Shown here piece after piece: positions 45,143-57,265 of a stretch of 64,000 nucleotides of DNA. The notes under the pieces are model-generated. The model was not told the origin of the DNA, did no database searches, and saw only the letters and a list, made by a program, of their open reading frames with translations. The position numbers and the translations under genes were made by a program. Every line of letters begins with the position of its first letter. Position 1 is the stretch's first letter. The DNA comes from Bathynomus jamesi (taxonomy: Eukaryota > Arthropoda > Malacostraca > Isopoda > Cirolanidae): positions 60,001 through 124,000 of the forward strand of contig JAJOZX010009474.1 of NCBI GenBank assembly GCA_023014485.1, in the 5' to 3' direction.

Positions 45143-47894
45143 GGGCGGAGTGAAAAACTCATATTTCGAATTTTCAAATTGGCTAGTGTGGAAAATGTGT
45201 GGAGTAGTGAGGAAATAAGCTGGTATAAATTTAAAATCATAACATTAATATCTTCAGGTGCCACAATGACCTTCAATATTGAAAAAATTGAAAAAAAGCA
45301 GATTTTAACCAATAATTACAGAAGAGTCCACGATGCACAATAGACAAGAATTTATTCACACTTGTATAAAAATAGCTCAGTCAACTTTAAAAAAAGTTTC
45401 TATTCTCTAAAAACAGTTTTCTATAGTCAGCTCACTCAGCTGTCACGTGAGTACCTCGGTTCAGTGTAGCTGTCGCTCTCGTAGCAGGTGGGTGTTCTGT
45501 TGTTGGCGTTACTCAGATAGTCTAAACTATATTTCTTATATATTTTGCATTTCTGTATTGTGTTGCCCTAAGTTTGCCATGTACTATTAACTGAAATTAA
45601 CGTATAATTGATATTAGCTCTTTCTTTTTCAGATTTGTATACTTTCAAAATGTCTCGAGTTTGTGCAAAATCAACCAGGGCCTCAACTGAGTGCCCCATG
45701 TTTGGTATGGGGGAAGATTTGTGGCACAGGAATCTTCCTACATACGAAGGAGTTTTTAAATATTACTTGTTTGTAAGAAACGATTTGAAACAGAATACTA
45801 ATAAAGATCCTTCAATATCTCAAATATTAGAACAAGTTGTTGATAAATTGAAAATAATTTGGGAAAGTGCTTCCGTCCCAATTCTGTCAGACAGGCGAAT
45901 TGAAACAATGTTCAGAAGCTACCACGAAAGTATCGTGTCATTATGAAGCCATACCAAAGCAGAAAAAATTCTGAAGCTTACAAAGCAAAGATTGATATGT
46001 TCAAAAAGAAGCACACACGAAACTTTTTGACATTGCAGCGTGCAAGTGCAAAGTACTAACACAATGTTCTTGTCCCAAAGAAAAAACGGTTCCAAAGGAA
46101 GAAGTGACGTCCCTCTTAGATCAAAGGAGTGAAAGAAAACTGTTTATTGATAGAGTAGATATTACACTCTCAAAGAAAAAAGCATCTACGTTGCTAAGAA
46201 AGCAAAAAGAAGCTGTGAGGCTCACCAAAGAATCTTCACAGGAGAAATTGCAGGATACAAATGTTGAATTATCATCATCGACATCAAATAGTGAAAGTGA
46301 ATCTGGCGAAATATCAGACGATACATTTCCAGAGCCAGTTAGCTCGAAGAGAAAGCTCGAACAACCTGAAGAACAATTATTCAAGAAAAGGAAAACTACA
46401 AATCTACCTTCAGTGGCTACTGCTTGTGACAGGACTGCAGTTTCAGATCGAGCTGCAGCATTCATTGTTAGTGCAGTATTGCAAGATATTGGAGAAGTTT
46501 CTATTGACAATACATCTGAAGTAGTGGATAGGAGTAAAATCAGAAGAGAAAGACAAAAGAAGAGATCAGAAATTATGAAAGATCAAAATCAGGTCCCAAT
46601 CAGAGGAATCTATTTTGATGGTCGAAAAGATTCTACACTCTTCCAAGAAAAAAAAGAGTCCAAAGTATATCAGAAGAAGGTAACAGAAGAACATATCACT
46701 TTAGTGAGAGAACCTGGTTCAGATTATTTGGGCCATTATTCTGTGAATTCTGGATCAGCTGAAGAAATATGTAAAGGAATGTTTGAGTATATTGGAAATA
46801 ATGATATGAACCTGGAAAACCTTGTTGCCATTGGATGCGATGGTGCAGCAGTCAACACTGGAGAAAAGGGAGGCGTTATAAGGCTTATAGAATTGAAGCT
46901 GAAGAAGCCAGTTCAACATTTAGTGTGCCAGCTCCATGCCAATGAATTGCCATTACGCCATTTAGTTGCAAAGCTGGATGGAAAAACATCTGGCCCCCGC
47001 GGATTCACCAGTCCTATTGGCAGGGAATTAGAGAACTGTGAGAGTCTTCCTATTGTCGAGTTTGAAAGGATTGATGCTGAGGAACCAACTGTAGACTGTG
47101 AAGATCTTAGCACCGACCAAAAATATCTAATTGATATTCATCAGGCCATAACAAAGGGATATTGCTCTCCAGATCTTGCTCATCGTAGTCCAGGCAAAAT
47201 GGCACATTCACGATGGCTGACTACAGCAAATCGTTTGCTTCGTCTATACGTTTCAACTGTAAGTCCATCTGAGAACCTCATGAACATTGCTTCTTTTATA
47301 ATGAAGGTCTACATCCCAATGTGGTTTTCTATTAAGCAAAGTACGTCTTTTGTCAATGGCTGAAAACATGTTTTCAAAACTATTGAACTAACAAGAACAC
47401 TGAATGACGAAGTAAAGGATATTGTAAACCCTGTCATACAAAGAAATGCATTTTTTGCAAATCCAGAAAATATTCTAGCATCAATGATTCATGATGACCG
47501 CAGCGCCATAAGAGAATTAGCGTGGAGGCGAATAAAGAAAGCAAGGCAAACAAACAAGGAAAAAGTTGTGAGGCGTTTCACAGTACCTGTTATTCAATTT
47601 GAAGCTACTGATTATACTGATTTAATTAATTGGCAAAAATGCATTGTCACTGAACCACCTGTGACAAGACACCTGACAGAAAATGAGATTGAAGAATTCA
47701 TAGAAAACATGAGTACCCCTCCATTCGAGAAATTCCCTTGTCATACACAAGTAGTAGAAAGAATGGTAAAATTAGTGACTGAAGCATCATCAAAAGTATT
47801 TGGATTGAACGCGCGAGATGGCTTCATAAGATCAACACTTCAGTCACGTAAAAAAATGCCATCATTCGAAAGTAAAGCTGAATATAAAGTTTAA
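45141..47894 (+). pseudogene. Second, diverged copy of the CC8L18.2-like transposase-like gene
   Basis: Start probably ATG 45650 (MSRVCAKSTRASTECPM), preceded by TTTCTTTTTCAG, a good splice-acceptor sequence. Order matches the gene at 39227-42331: LPTYEGVFKYYLFVR; Cys block CKCKVLTQCSCPKEK (46041-46085); Lys/Glu-rich linker; IYFDGRKDSTLF; GCDGAAVNTGEKGG (46837-46880); LHANELPLRHL; HSRWLTTANRLLRLY; then HTQVVERMVKLVTEAS (about 47740). Breaks: frameshifts between 45930 and 46030 and a TGA at 47361 in an otherwise continuous frame. The 46104-47363 part is open. Family-like sequence starts right after the (TA)n with TAGGGCGGAGTG, similar to the other element's TAGGG start. No matching right end was found. 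Confidence 0.72.
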
Positions 47895-48470
47895 ATAAAA
47901 CGTTAATAGAAAAAAACATGCGCAAGGATGGGTGGTTGGGAGGGCATGGGTGGAGCTCGACACGCAGCCACCTCCTCGTGGTGAGTTCTGGATTATTTAG
48001 ATCATTAATCAAAAGAACATTGATCTAAATAAACTAAGAGCTGCGTAATTCAGTAACTATTTTGGTAATTGGAACACTTAATATAGTATATAGTTACAAA
48101 TGCCCACATGGAGGGGACAATGGACCCCATTCGACCAGGGAAATATTCTTCACTATACATAGGGCCTACATTCATTTTAAACACTACACAATGTCTTCAA
48201 TATTCATATAAAAAAAAGGCATTGTGATCCCCTATTTACATAGGGGGGACATTTTTACGGGTATATGTTCTTGGCCCCTCCTTACTGCATAAAAAAAAAT
48301 TTGGTCAAACATTTGTGCAACTTTTCTTCCGTGACCATATTTACCCAGTAGGTCGAACAGGTTACATATTTTATATTTTCAACTTTTTAATCACTTTCCC
48401 CTTGTGTTAAGGTAGTTGGGGGAGGTGGAATTCTATAAGAAAGTTTAGAGAAACCTTTTTCTTTACTAAA
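47895..48470. other. Non-coding stretch
   Basis: I find no gene and no inverted end matching 45141. CCCCTATTTACATAGGGG near 48231-48248 is a short palindrome. Confidence 0.4.
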
Positions 48471-48640
48471 TGCAAAAAAAAAACACTTTTCTACGTGAAA
48501 GTCACAATATGATAATTTTTCTGTATCCACCCGAAGAGGATGCTAGTGGGCATCGAAACTGTTGTGGAAATAAACTCTGTCTATTAGAATGGGTTTTTAT
48601 TATCATCTTCTTCTTTACCTTATACAATGATTATTTTTTC
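48471..48640 (+). mobile_element. 3' end remnant of a Penelope-like element with a decayed hammerhead
   Basis: The block CCAC CCGAAGA GGATGC TAGTGG GCATC GAAAC TGTT GTGG (48527-48567) has the order of a hammerhead: stem I CCAC/GTGG, core, stem II GGATGC/GCATC, GAAA, a tiny stem III. The core has CCGAAGA instead of CUGANGA, so it should be inactive. Identification as a Penelope-like 3' end is by resemblance to such ends and is tentative. Confidence 0.45.
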
Positions 48641-48889
48641 GAATTTCAACCGCGTTAGGATCTTAATTAAAAAAACTGGAAGTCAAATAAGTCGTCTTTG
48701 TGCTTTCTCATCCCTTACACGTTGGTTAGGTTAAGTTAACCCACCATAACATAACCCAACTTCAAAAAAGGTAAAACTCAAAAAGTAGCTCGTACAAGAA
48801 AATCCAACTTGTTTACAAAGTTCGAATTAATTGGTAAAAAATGTGACTTACTATTGGCGCTACTTGCGAATATATAATAAAGGATACCA

Positions 48890-50660
48890 AGAACTACTGT
48901 AATAATCTTGTTAACCTTGTTGCTGTTTCGTGCGTTGATCTCTCTTCACACGGAAATCAAGCTGGTGGCCCCTGATCTAGGTCTGGCTTGGTGGAGGGGC
49001 AAGTTGCTTTCTTGCGCTCTCCACCGTACATAGCCAGGTACACCCGGCTCATCTGGTACCGTCCTGAACCAAGCATCTAGTCTTATCTTGAAGACTTCAA
49101 CTTTTACCCCTGTAACGTTTCTGGAAGCTGGTTGAAAAGTCTTGGCCCCATGACAACGAAGCTATTTTCCTTCAGTGTTGAGGAGGTCCCTTTTCGGGCC
49201 TTTAATTTGGGAACACTACACATTCTGCCTTTCCTATTTTCCAGTGTTGTTCGAATGGTAATTGGGTTTAGTTTTAGGTTTGGTACCAGTTTTTCGATCA
49301 TTTTCCATATGTAGATTATGGTGTACCTCTATCTTCTTCTTTCCAGGGAGTACAGATTTAGTTTACGAGTCTTTCCCAGTAGTTGAGTTCTTTGCAGTCA
49401 TCAATCTTTGCTATGAAATGTCTTTGCGTTTCTTCTAGTTTGTTAGTTTCTTTCTTTTTATATGGGACGTCAAATGTGAGCAGTATTCAAGTTTTGGTAT
49501 AATCAGTATTTTTAGCAGGGGAATCATTACTGTCCTGTCCCTTCTTTTGAACGTTCTTAGTATCTGTCTCGCGACTCTTTTTGCTTTATTTATCGCTATC
49601 TGATTTTGTTTCGAATTTCGCAGCATCGGTCATTATTACCCATATCTCAAGAGCTGAAATTTCTCGGTGTTAAATGAAATGTTGTCTTCTGATCATTTGT
49701 ATATTTTGTTCGTGTCCCTCTGCAAGACCACCACTTCATTTACATCGCTGATTTTTCTGCTGATCTTTGAATCATCTGCAAAGGATGTTACTATACTGTT
49801 GCTGTTTACCTTGCTGTCTATGTCTGTTAACATGATAATGAACAGGAGTGGGGCTAGTACTGTCCCTTATGTTACTGAGCTGCGTACTTCCGATTCTGGT
49901 GATGCTATACCTTGAATTTTGACGACCTGTAGACGTTCTCTGAGGAAGTTGTGGATCCATTTTCCCACTTTGCCTGTTATTCCATATATTTCAACTTATG
50001 TGCTATTATACCGTTTTCACATTTCGCGAAAGCTTTAGCAAAATCTGTGTATATGACATCGTAGTTGTCATTGTCTTCCAGTGCATCCAGGATATTGTTG
50101 TAGTGTTCTATTAGTTGTCTACTAGTTCTATTAGTGTCTCCAGGAAATCATAAACTTTCTCTCTAACTATTCTTTAAAATACTTTGGTGAGATGGGACGT
50201 CAATGACACTGGTCTATAGTTCTTTGCTTGAGATCTGTCCCCTCCTTTATATATAGGGACAATGTTTGCTCTTTCAAGATGCTCGGTATTTTCTCAGTGT
50301 CTAGGGATCTTCTTCATATTCAGTATAAAGGTGTAGCTATTTCATTTTTACAGTTTTTAATCAATAATGCATTCCAGTTGTCCGGATCTGCAGCTGAATG
50401 TGGTTTCATTTGCCTTATAGCTCTCGCTACATCTTCTGGGTTAAACCAAAGTCTGTTATACACTCTCCTTGCAATTTCTCTTCAAAGAATGCATCTATGT
50501 CAGGTATCGCTTTGTCACTTTTTGGGGTACTGAAAACTGATTCATACTGGGCTCTCAATGTTTCAGATATTTTTTTCGATCGTCGGTTAGTTCATCATCT
50601 CTCTTCTTTAAGGGCCCAATAGCGGCGCGCGTCTTTGTTTTCCTTTTCGCATAGCAACAG
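48890..50660 (-). pseudogene. LINE remnant (reverse transcriptase), minus strand
   Basis: Minus-strand pieces in shifting frames: KFFKYL-like and [19 protein letters not shown] (about 50620-50580), SFADDSKISRKI (RT motif C, about 49770) with KGTVLAPLLF before it (about 49850), KAKRVARQILRTFKRRDRTV (about 49560), LLKILIIPKLEYCSHL (about 49500), then a C-terminal NLKLNPITIRTT and FVVMGPRLFNQLPETLQG (49104-49301). Layout and motifs match the CR1/L2-like group with the C-terminal 'RLFNxLP' segment. There are many frameshifts and stops. No target duplication seen. Confidence 0.75.
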
Positions 50661-50677
50661 AAGTATTTTGGATGTTC

Positions 50678-50680
<3 letters not shown>

Positions 50681-50738
<58 letters not shown>

Positions 50739-50767
50739 TAAGTTCTTTGATATATATAAGTTCTTTG

Positions 50768-50801
<34 letters not shown>

Positions 50802-50820
50802 TAGATATATATATATATAT
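50681..50820. repeat. Compound (TA)n tract
   Basis: (TA)n 50681-50733, two copies of ATAAGTTCTTTGATATAT, then (TA)n with interruptions to 50820. Confidence 0.9.
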
Positions 50821-51917
50821 GTTCTTTAGAAGTCCTGCGAACGTGTGGCGTACGTAAATTCGAAGTAAATGTTTGTTACACTTCCTTACTTAACACAGAA
50901 AACAAAGACTTCCGCAACCTTCTATACATAGAAATATCTTCTATTGTCTCAAATCGTTCAAAAATTAAGTTTGAAGCCCATTTCTTCTATCTAAAGAAGT
51001 TATGTATCGTTAAAAGAAGTTATTCTATCATTTTAAAAGAAGTTCCGATACCCCAAAAAGGAAAACTTCCCCTAGAATGCATCTCAGAAAGAAATTATGT
51101 CTTAAATTTAAAAGGTTTTATTTTGAGTGTTGTAATACGTTCAATGTTCAGCGTTCATACGTTCATGCAGTAACATAGGCTTTTAAATAAATAATATAAA
51201 ATATTTTTCGATCTTCCTTTCCACCAAATGGATTGAAAAACAAACCAAAGATCCTGCGAATTCGTACTATGTAAATGGACACAAAACGCAACAGTCAATG
51301 GAAAAATATATGAAAGAATGCGAAAGTGAAAAAAAAATATTTCTCTAAATGGCGAACCGCAAAAGAAAAGGAATACAAATAAATGTCAATTAAAATAATA
51401 AGAACGCGCAAAATAGTGACAAAAATATGGAAATAAACAAAAATAAGTTAGTAAAAGACACGAGGAATGAATAATATACAGAAGGCGGAAAATGTTTTAG
51501 ATTTACACGCAATTTGGACATACGTATGTAATCTTATAACCATTTATTTAACAACACCAATCTCAACAAGGTTTTGTAATTTAAATTCCTTTAACTATTA
51601 CTATATATTTTTCATTTCCATCCGTTTAGAAAACATGGCAAACATTTTCATTCAAATCTGAATTCTCATTTAAATTCTTACAAATTAATTTATTCGTATT
51701 TGTAACGCACTCATTATTTCATGATCATGTAACGTGAATTAGATAACTCGATAACATTTTATTGCGATTTGTGGAGTTTTATAAGAACGAATTTGGACAT
51801 AATCAAGGTTTCACTGACATCATTTCATAATGACAGTTAAAAATGACTTGGTTACTGCAATTTCAGTGACAAAGATTTAGCGTAGTACAACAGTAAGTCT
51901 ATTATATTGTATATTTT
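50821..51917. other. AT-rich non-coding stretch
   Basis: No gene or clear repeat; a few GAAGTT-containing phrases recur between 50930 and 51075. Confidence 0.4.
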
Positions 51918-51960
<43 letters not shown>

Positions 51961-53692
51961 ACAAGGAAAAGAAGTACCTCAAAAGGCCTTGCGGCCCATA
52001 CCGAGGAGGTACCAATGGCAACAGTGCCAGGGAAAATTTTCTACACCATGAAATAGTGGGCAAGATTTGGTCTAACCTTTTCTTGAACTGATCCACAGAG
52101 GAACTGTTCACAACTTCTGAAGGTAACATGTTCCACGTGTCACAGATCTTATACGTAAAGTAAGTCCCACACACACTAGTCCTAAACCGTTTCAAATCCA
52201 ACTTCCAACCATTGTTGCGAGTTGGGTTATCATTTAAACTAAACATGCTTCCAAAATCGACATCGTTGAACCCGCGTAAGAGCTTGAAAACCTCGATCAG
52301 TTGACCGCGCAGCCTCCGAGTTTCCAGCGAAAACAAGTTGAGGGCGCGTAACCGTCGATTGTAGCCCATATGCCTAACGAAAGGGATTAACTTTGTGGCC
52401 CTCGCCTGCACTCGCTCCAGCCTCTCAATATCTTTCCTGAGGGTGGGCGACCAGAACTGCACTGCATACTCCAGGTGCGGCCGAACCAGGGAATTGTACA
52501 GAGAAAGCACAATCTCCTTGTTCCGAAACTGAAATTGCCTCCTGATATAACCCAACAGCTTCTGGGCTTTCTTTTCCACCTCTACGCACTGTTTGGTAAA
52601 CTTAAGGTCGCTGCTGATTAGCACACCCAAGTCCTTTTCCAAATCAGTCGCCTCGATCTTAAAAAAAATCGCCTTTGTTTTCCCCAACATCGAGTAGTCC
52701 GACTTTGGATTGGCGTAGCCAATGTACATCACTTTGCATTTACCCAAGTTAAACGGCATTTGCCATTTTTCGGACCACTCTCCTATCCTACCTAGGTCCG
52801 CACGCAGTTCCTCGATCGCTTCGGGCGTCCCAACATTGGCCCCAAGCTTGGTGTCATCAGTGAATTTGGCGATCCGACTGACGATGCCACCGTCGATATC
52901 ATTTATGTAAATGATAAACAACAGTGGCCCCAAAACGGAACCCTGAGGAACCCCACTAGTGACCGAGGCCCAACCCGAACTAACCCCTTTAATTACAACC
53001 CTCTGCCGCCTATTCTTCAGCCAGTTTTCAATCCACCTACCTATTTCCCCACCGATACCCAGCGCGCGCACTTTCGCCATTAGCCGGCGGTGAGGTACCT
53101 TATCAAAGGCTTTCTGAAAGTCGAGATAAAGTATATCAATCGCCCTACTCTTATCATACTCACTCAACATGACGTGGAAAAACTCGAGCAAGTTGGTGAG
53201 ACACGACCTATGCCGTCTAAACCCATGTTGGGAGTCCCCAAGCAGCTTGTAGGAATCCAAATGGTCAACGATCCTATCCGGTATTATCCCCTCTAATAAT
53301 TTACCTACAACTGAAGTGAGACTAATGGGACGATAGTTCCCTGGACTTTCGTGATCCCCTTTCTTAAAGATAGGGGTCACGTTGGCTTCCCTCCAGTCAC
53401 CAGGCACCTGGCCCGTCTCCAACGATTTATTGAAGACTGTATCCAGGTGGGGAGCCACCTGGTCGCGCACCTCTCGCAACACTCTGGGGAGAAACTGGTC
53501 TGGCCCAGGAGCCTTAAATGCGCTCAGTTTGTCTATTCTATCGGCAACGACTGTGACGGTACATCGAACACTATCCAGGCTAGCACCTTCGTGCCTGACG
53601 CCTGGCTCGGGGATGACGCGGGTGTCCTCCCTGGTGAACACTCCCGCAAAGTACTCATTAAGTACGTTAGAGAGAGAGAGAGAGAGAGAGAG
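51918..53692 (-). mobile_element. CR1-like LINE, copy 2, 5'-truncated, with (GA)n at both ends
   Basis: In the element's own sense the 3' end is CTTGTAACTC followed by (TC)n (51918-51958). The 5' truncation point (53664) also abuts (TC)n (53665-53692). The truncation corresponds to copy 1 at about 17110. Copy 1 at 13649-18743 has the same (CT)n on both sides. Confidence 0.88.
51959..53664 (-). CDS. CR1-like reverse transcriptase, open, 5'-truncated
   Basis: An uninterrupted frame of about 568 codons from the truncation point (VLNEYFAGVFTRED) to the stop at 51959. RT fingers/palm: NYRPISLTSVVGKLLEGIIP, HGFRRHRSCLTNLLEFF, YLDFQKAFDKVPH (motif A), SGVPQGSVLGPLLF (motif B), KFTDDTKLGANVG (motif C; FTDD where copy 1 has FADD). 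Thumb and C-terminal: DLGVLISSDLKFTKQC, SLYNSLVRPHLEYAVQFWSP, NLFSLETRRLRGQLIEVF, ICDTWNMLPSEVV. The last residues (from SLALLPLVPPRYG) read through the conserved 3' untranslated part. Endonuclease and N-terminal linker are missing, so this copy cannot be autonomous. A short insertion near 52660 separates it from copy 1. Confidence 0.88.
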
Positions 53693-54039
53693 ACTTCGAA
53701 GGTGTAGTTTGGGGCATACAAGAACACTTCAGTTAAAAAACCTTTTTTATGATGAAAGTTATTAATGAGGCGTTTAAATGGAATGACATTAAATTTGATC
53801 TTCAAAATGAAGATGTCTGTGTTGTGAAAAGACTAAGGTTTATAATTGAATACTGTATGCTTTGAGAGTTATAAATTGCATCCAATACGATTACATCAAA
53901 TAGGGGTATAGCCATGCACATTCCCCTTCCACAATTGAGATAGAGTTCCTCAGTGCGGTTCTTGGGGATAACTATTAAAATAATTTCATTTACAGACGTT
54001 AGTTTCGACGTCACTCCATACTTAGTCACATACATACAC
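53693..54039. other. Short non-coding stretch
   Basis: I see nothing coding here. Confidence 0.4.
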
Positions 54040-54074
54040 ACGCACACACTATATACACACACACACACACACAC

Positions 54075-54130
<56 letters not shown>
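54040..54130. repeat. (AC)n then (TA)n microsatellite
   Basis: (AC)n about 54040-54077 followed by (TA)n 54078-54130; it abuts the 5' truncation of the next LINE. Confidence 0.9.
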
Positions 54131-54134
<4 letters not shown>

Positions 54135-55500
54135 CCTGGTCCGAACGGGGTTCCGCCTGTTGTCCTCAGGAAATGTTCCTCCGAACTTACTCCCGTTCTA
54201 GCCAAATTCCAAATTCTTTCGCCTTAACCTTCATTCTTCCACATTTCCTTCTTGGAAATCTGCCAACATTCACCCAATCTTTAAGATTTGAGAAGAAAAA
54301 TTACTCAAATCCTTCCAACTACAGACCAATTTCACTCATCTCTGTTATAGGAAAAACATTCGAAACAATGGCCAATAATCATATTACAAAACACCTTGAA
54401 AATAATAAACTGATTTCAGATCGGCAGTATGACTTCTATCATGGTCGGTCTACTGCCGATCTGCTTTTTTTCCTCACACATAATATTCATCAGGCAATAG
54501 ACAAACATAGTGAATCTCACAGTATTATTATCGATATATCCAAAGCTTTCGACAAAATTTGGCACAAAGCACTTCTTTCCAAACTACCTTCCTTTGGCCT
54601 ATGCCCTCTTATCTCATTTTTATTCTCTTTCCTATCTGACCATAGAATCAGGGTCGTGTTGGATCTTCACTTCGACTTTTATTCTATTAATTCTGGTGTA
54701 CTTCAGGGATCTGTGTGGCCCCAATACTATTCTTATTTCATATAAATGCCCTCCTTTCTGTCACTGCCAACCCTATTCACTCTTATGCCGATGACTCGAC
54801 TTTCCATACATCATTCGAACTCAAACCTCCCTTTCCCCAAACCAAACTTTCAATCTGCAAACAGCTTAATGCCACTTCATTACACTCAGATCTTTCAGCT
54901 ATTGCTGAGTGGGGAACTAATAGTATGGTTTCCTTTAATGAAGAAAAAACTAAATATACTGTATTTAACAATAGACATCTCATTCGCCTCCAATATAATT
55001 TTCAATAATTCCTCAATATTCACGCGTCACACTAAAAGATAGATACCTGCAGTAAGGTGTGGGGTCTTCACTTCAATTCTAGTCTCTCTTGGACCACATA
55101 CTGTATGTTAAATCAGTAGAAAAAATCGCATCCGAAACGCTTGGCCTTATCTATAGGGCCAGGCATTACTTCACCGAAGAGCAAATAGTCATCATTTACA
55201 AAAGCCATGTGCACTCCTAGATGGAATAGTGCTCTCATATTTGGCTAGGTGTGGTGCAGTGGCCCTAAACCATCTAGACTCCATTCAAAAGAGAGCCTTC
55301 AAAAACTATTAATAATAGATCGATTACTAAAAAATTCTTTCATCGCACGGACATGCACTCTGTGGAATTCATTTCCACAGAATGCATTTCTACCAACTTA
55401 CAATATATATGTATCTAAAAACAATATTTCACTTTATTTGCTCCTTCGTTGGAGGAGGTTACTTTTTTAGGTTGCACTAGGCCATCATGTGCGCCTGATT
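54131..55500 (+). pseudogene. LINE remnant (reverse transcriptase), plus strand
   Basis: Begins with ALVRTGFRLLSSGNVPPNLL in one frame, a shifted version of the conserved pre-RT 'GPDGVPP' block. NYSNPSNYRPISLISVIGK, QYDFYHGRSTADLLFFLT, IIDISKAFDKIWHKALL (motif A) and SGVLQGSVWP (motif B) follow to about 54720. Motif C, SYADDST, is at 54782-54802 in another frame. The C-terminal FIARTCTLWNSFPQNAF is at 55340-55390. It is of jockey/CR1-like type; I do not assign a clade. Frameshifts lie at about 54250, 54720, 55000 and 55300. Another family from the three jockey-like copies above. Confidence 0.78.
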
Positions 55501-55537
55501 CCCGTCCTTAATTTATTAGTATATATATATATATATA

Positions 55538-56442
55538 CAGGGCGTCCCAAAAAAATGTATACACACTTTAAATACTTATAAAGGCAGTGTTTATTAAAAT
55601 ACATTTCATTTTCAAAATGTAATAGAATCTACAGACAATATTTAATTGTTTTATCAACGCCTGTTTTCAAACTGACGTCCGTTCTGGTCCAGGCACTGCT
55701 GATAACGCGAAGCAATGGAATCGCAAACATCACGAAACATTTCGTTTGGTATTTGTGTGCATTCTCGTTCAATGGCTGCTCTCAATTCAGCGACTGTTGC
55801 AGGTTTTATAGCGTAGACTTTGTCTTTTAAGTATCCCCATAAAAAAAAGTCTAGTGGTGTGAGGTCTGGTGAACGCGGAGGGTATTCTACGAAACCCCTT
55901 CGTCCAATCCACATCCACATCGTGCCAAGTACCACTCCCAATACTCCACTCTTCGGTCCGGATCATCTTCATTAATAGCATGGACTAATCTTGGAGTGTA
56001 ACTTTTCCATTGACAGCGCTTCAAAATGCGTTGGACAGACGATTCTGAAATCCCTACCTCACGACTCGCTTGCCGCACAGATTTTCTTGGACTTTGGTGA
56101 TACGTTTCCAGTACTCTTTCTTGCTTTGTGGGCTTGTCGATGTCCGTGGTCTTCCGGAACGCTTCTTGTGGACATTCTGAACAGTTCCATCGGCTTCAAA
56201 CTTATCTCTAATTCGAGTGATGGTAAGTCGCGTTGGTGGATCTGTTTGAAACTCCCTCCTAAACTGTCTTTGCACTTCAACTGCGTTTTCACACTTCCAG
56301 TAGCATTTTAGAATGAATTTCCTTTGTTCAAAGCTTAGTCTGACTGCCATTATTAATTCTAATGGGTTTAACTTGGAAAGAAAGAAACATCAATTGAGCT
56401 ATCAGCTGTTAAAGTGTGTCTACATTTTTTTGGGACGCCCTG
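55538..56442 (-). mobile_element. Mariner-type transposon, copy 2, internally deleted, 905 bp
   Basis: The ends are CAGGGCGTCCCAAAAAAATGTATACACACTTTAA and its inverse with one or two changes, flanked by TA inside (TA)n on both sides. The transposase is on the minus strand (55654-56350): MAVRLSFEQRKFILKCYW (helix-turn-helix), [43 protein letters not shown], then directly [26 protein letters not shown] and RYQQCLDQNGRQFENRR. The segment with the first and second catalytic Asp has been deleted, and there are frameshifts, so it can move only with help from another copy. Confidence 0.9.
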
Positions 56443-56559
56443 TATATATATATATATAATATATATATATATATACATATACATATAACTTGGTTGAATG
56501 GTTTGTTCTTAGGGAAGCGTAGCTTAGTGAGGAATAGGAGGACGAAAAGATGGTACGTG

Positions 56560-56611
56560 TTTATTTACAGACGTTTCGGAAAAATTAAATTTCCATCATC
56601 AGTGCAAAAAA
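56560..56611 (-). ncRNA. Hammerhead ribozyme-like motif, Penelope element 2 (minus copy)
   Basis: On the minus strand: TTTTTTGCA, CTGATGA, stem II GGAAA/TTTCC, GAAAC, GTC, TGTAAATAAA. Stem I pairs UUUUUUGCA with UGUAAAUAAA. Stem III is minimal (AC/GU without loop), as reported for Penelope-type hammerheads that work as dimers. Confidence 0.7.
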
Positions 56612-56975
56612 ATTTAAAATCAAATAAAAATAAATAAATAGAATGAACAAAAACATGCAGTATATTAAAATGAACATGCGATGATTAACGATAATTAGCG
56701 AGAATTAATAGAGCAATTACAATATACAGTACATTAAATTAAAATTGAGGATGAAATAATATAAAGTATAGAAGTGTGGACACTAAGTAAAATATAAAAC
56801 GGTTAAAAAGTGAATCAAAATTGAGGAGGGTCTTACCAAATTGTTATCGTAGTGAGGGACTAATTGTACAGAAGCTTGGGAATGGTTGCTTCTTGGAAAA
56901 ATCCAGGTTGGAAGAGATGGCGCCAAACGGAGTGATGGTGGATTTCTTTCAGTATGAGAGTTTATTTCGCGATGT

Positions 56976-57265
56976 TTAGGTTGAAAGCGGAACTGTAGTC
57001 GTTGAGGGTTGGTTGGATACTGAATATATAAAGGGACTCAAGAATGTTGGTTGGAGTTGGTTGGCTGAATTAACAATTTGGAAATTAGAGGAAAGTAGCA
57101 GGTGGTTGTGAAGGTGGCAATGATCCCTTATTGCTGATTTGGAGGGTTTGTTCAAGGGCTGCAAAGTTCTAGTGGAAATACCACGATGCTCGTCCACTCT
57201 TGTTTGGTATTGGTGGATGGTACTGCCAATATAGCTCGCTTTGCAGCGGACACAATTAAGTCCCT
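56976..57265 (-). pseudogene. GIY-YIG endonuclease end of Penelope-like element 2
   Basis: Reads CVRCKASYIGST, then HQYQTRVDEHRGISTRT (the Arg and His after YIG) and PSKSAIRDHCHLHNH. Cys-x2-Cys before YIG is typical of Penelope-like GIY-YIG domains. The RT is missing. The frame is open to 56976, with family-like residues to the end. Confidence 0.8.
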
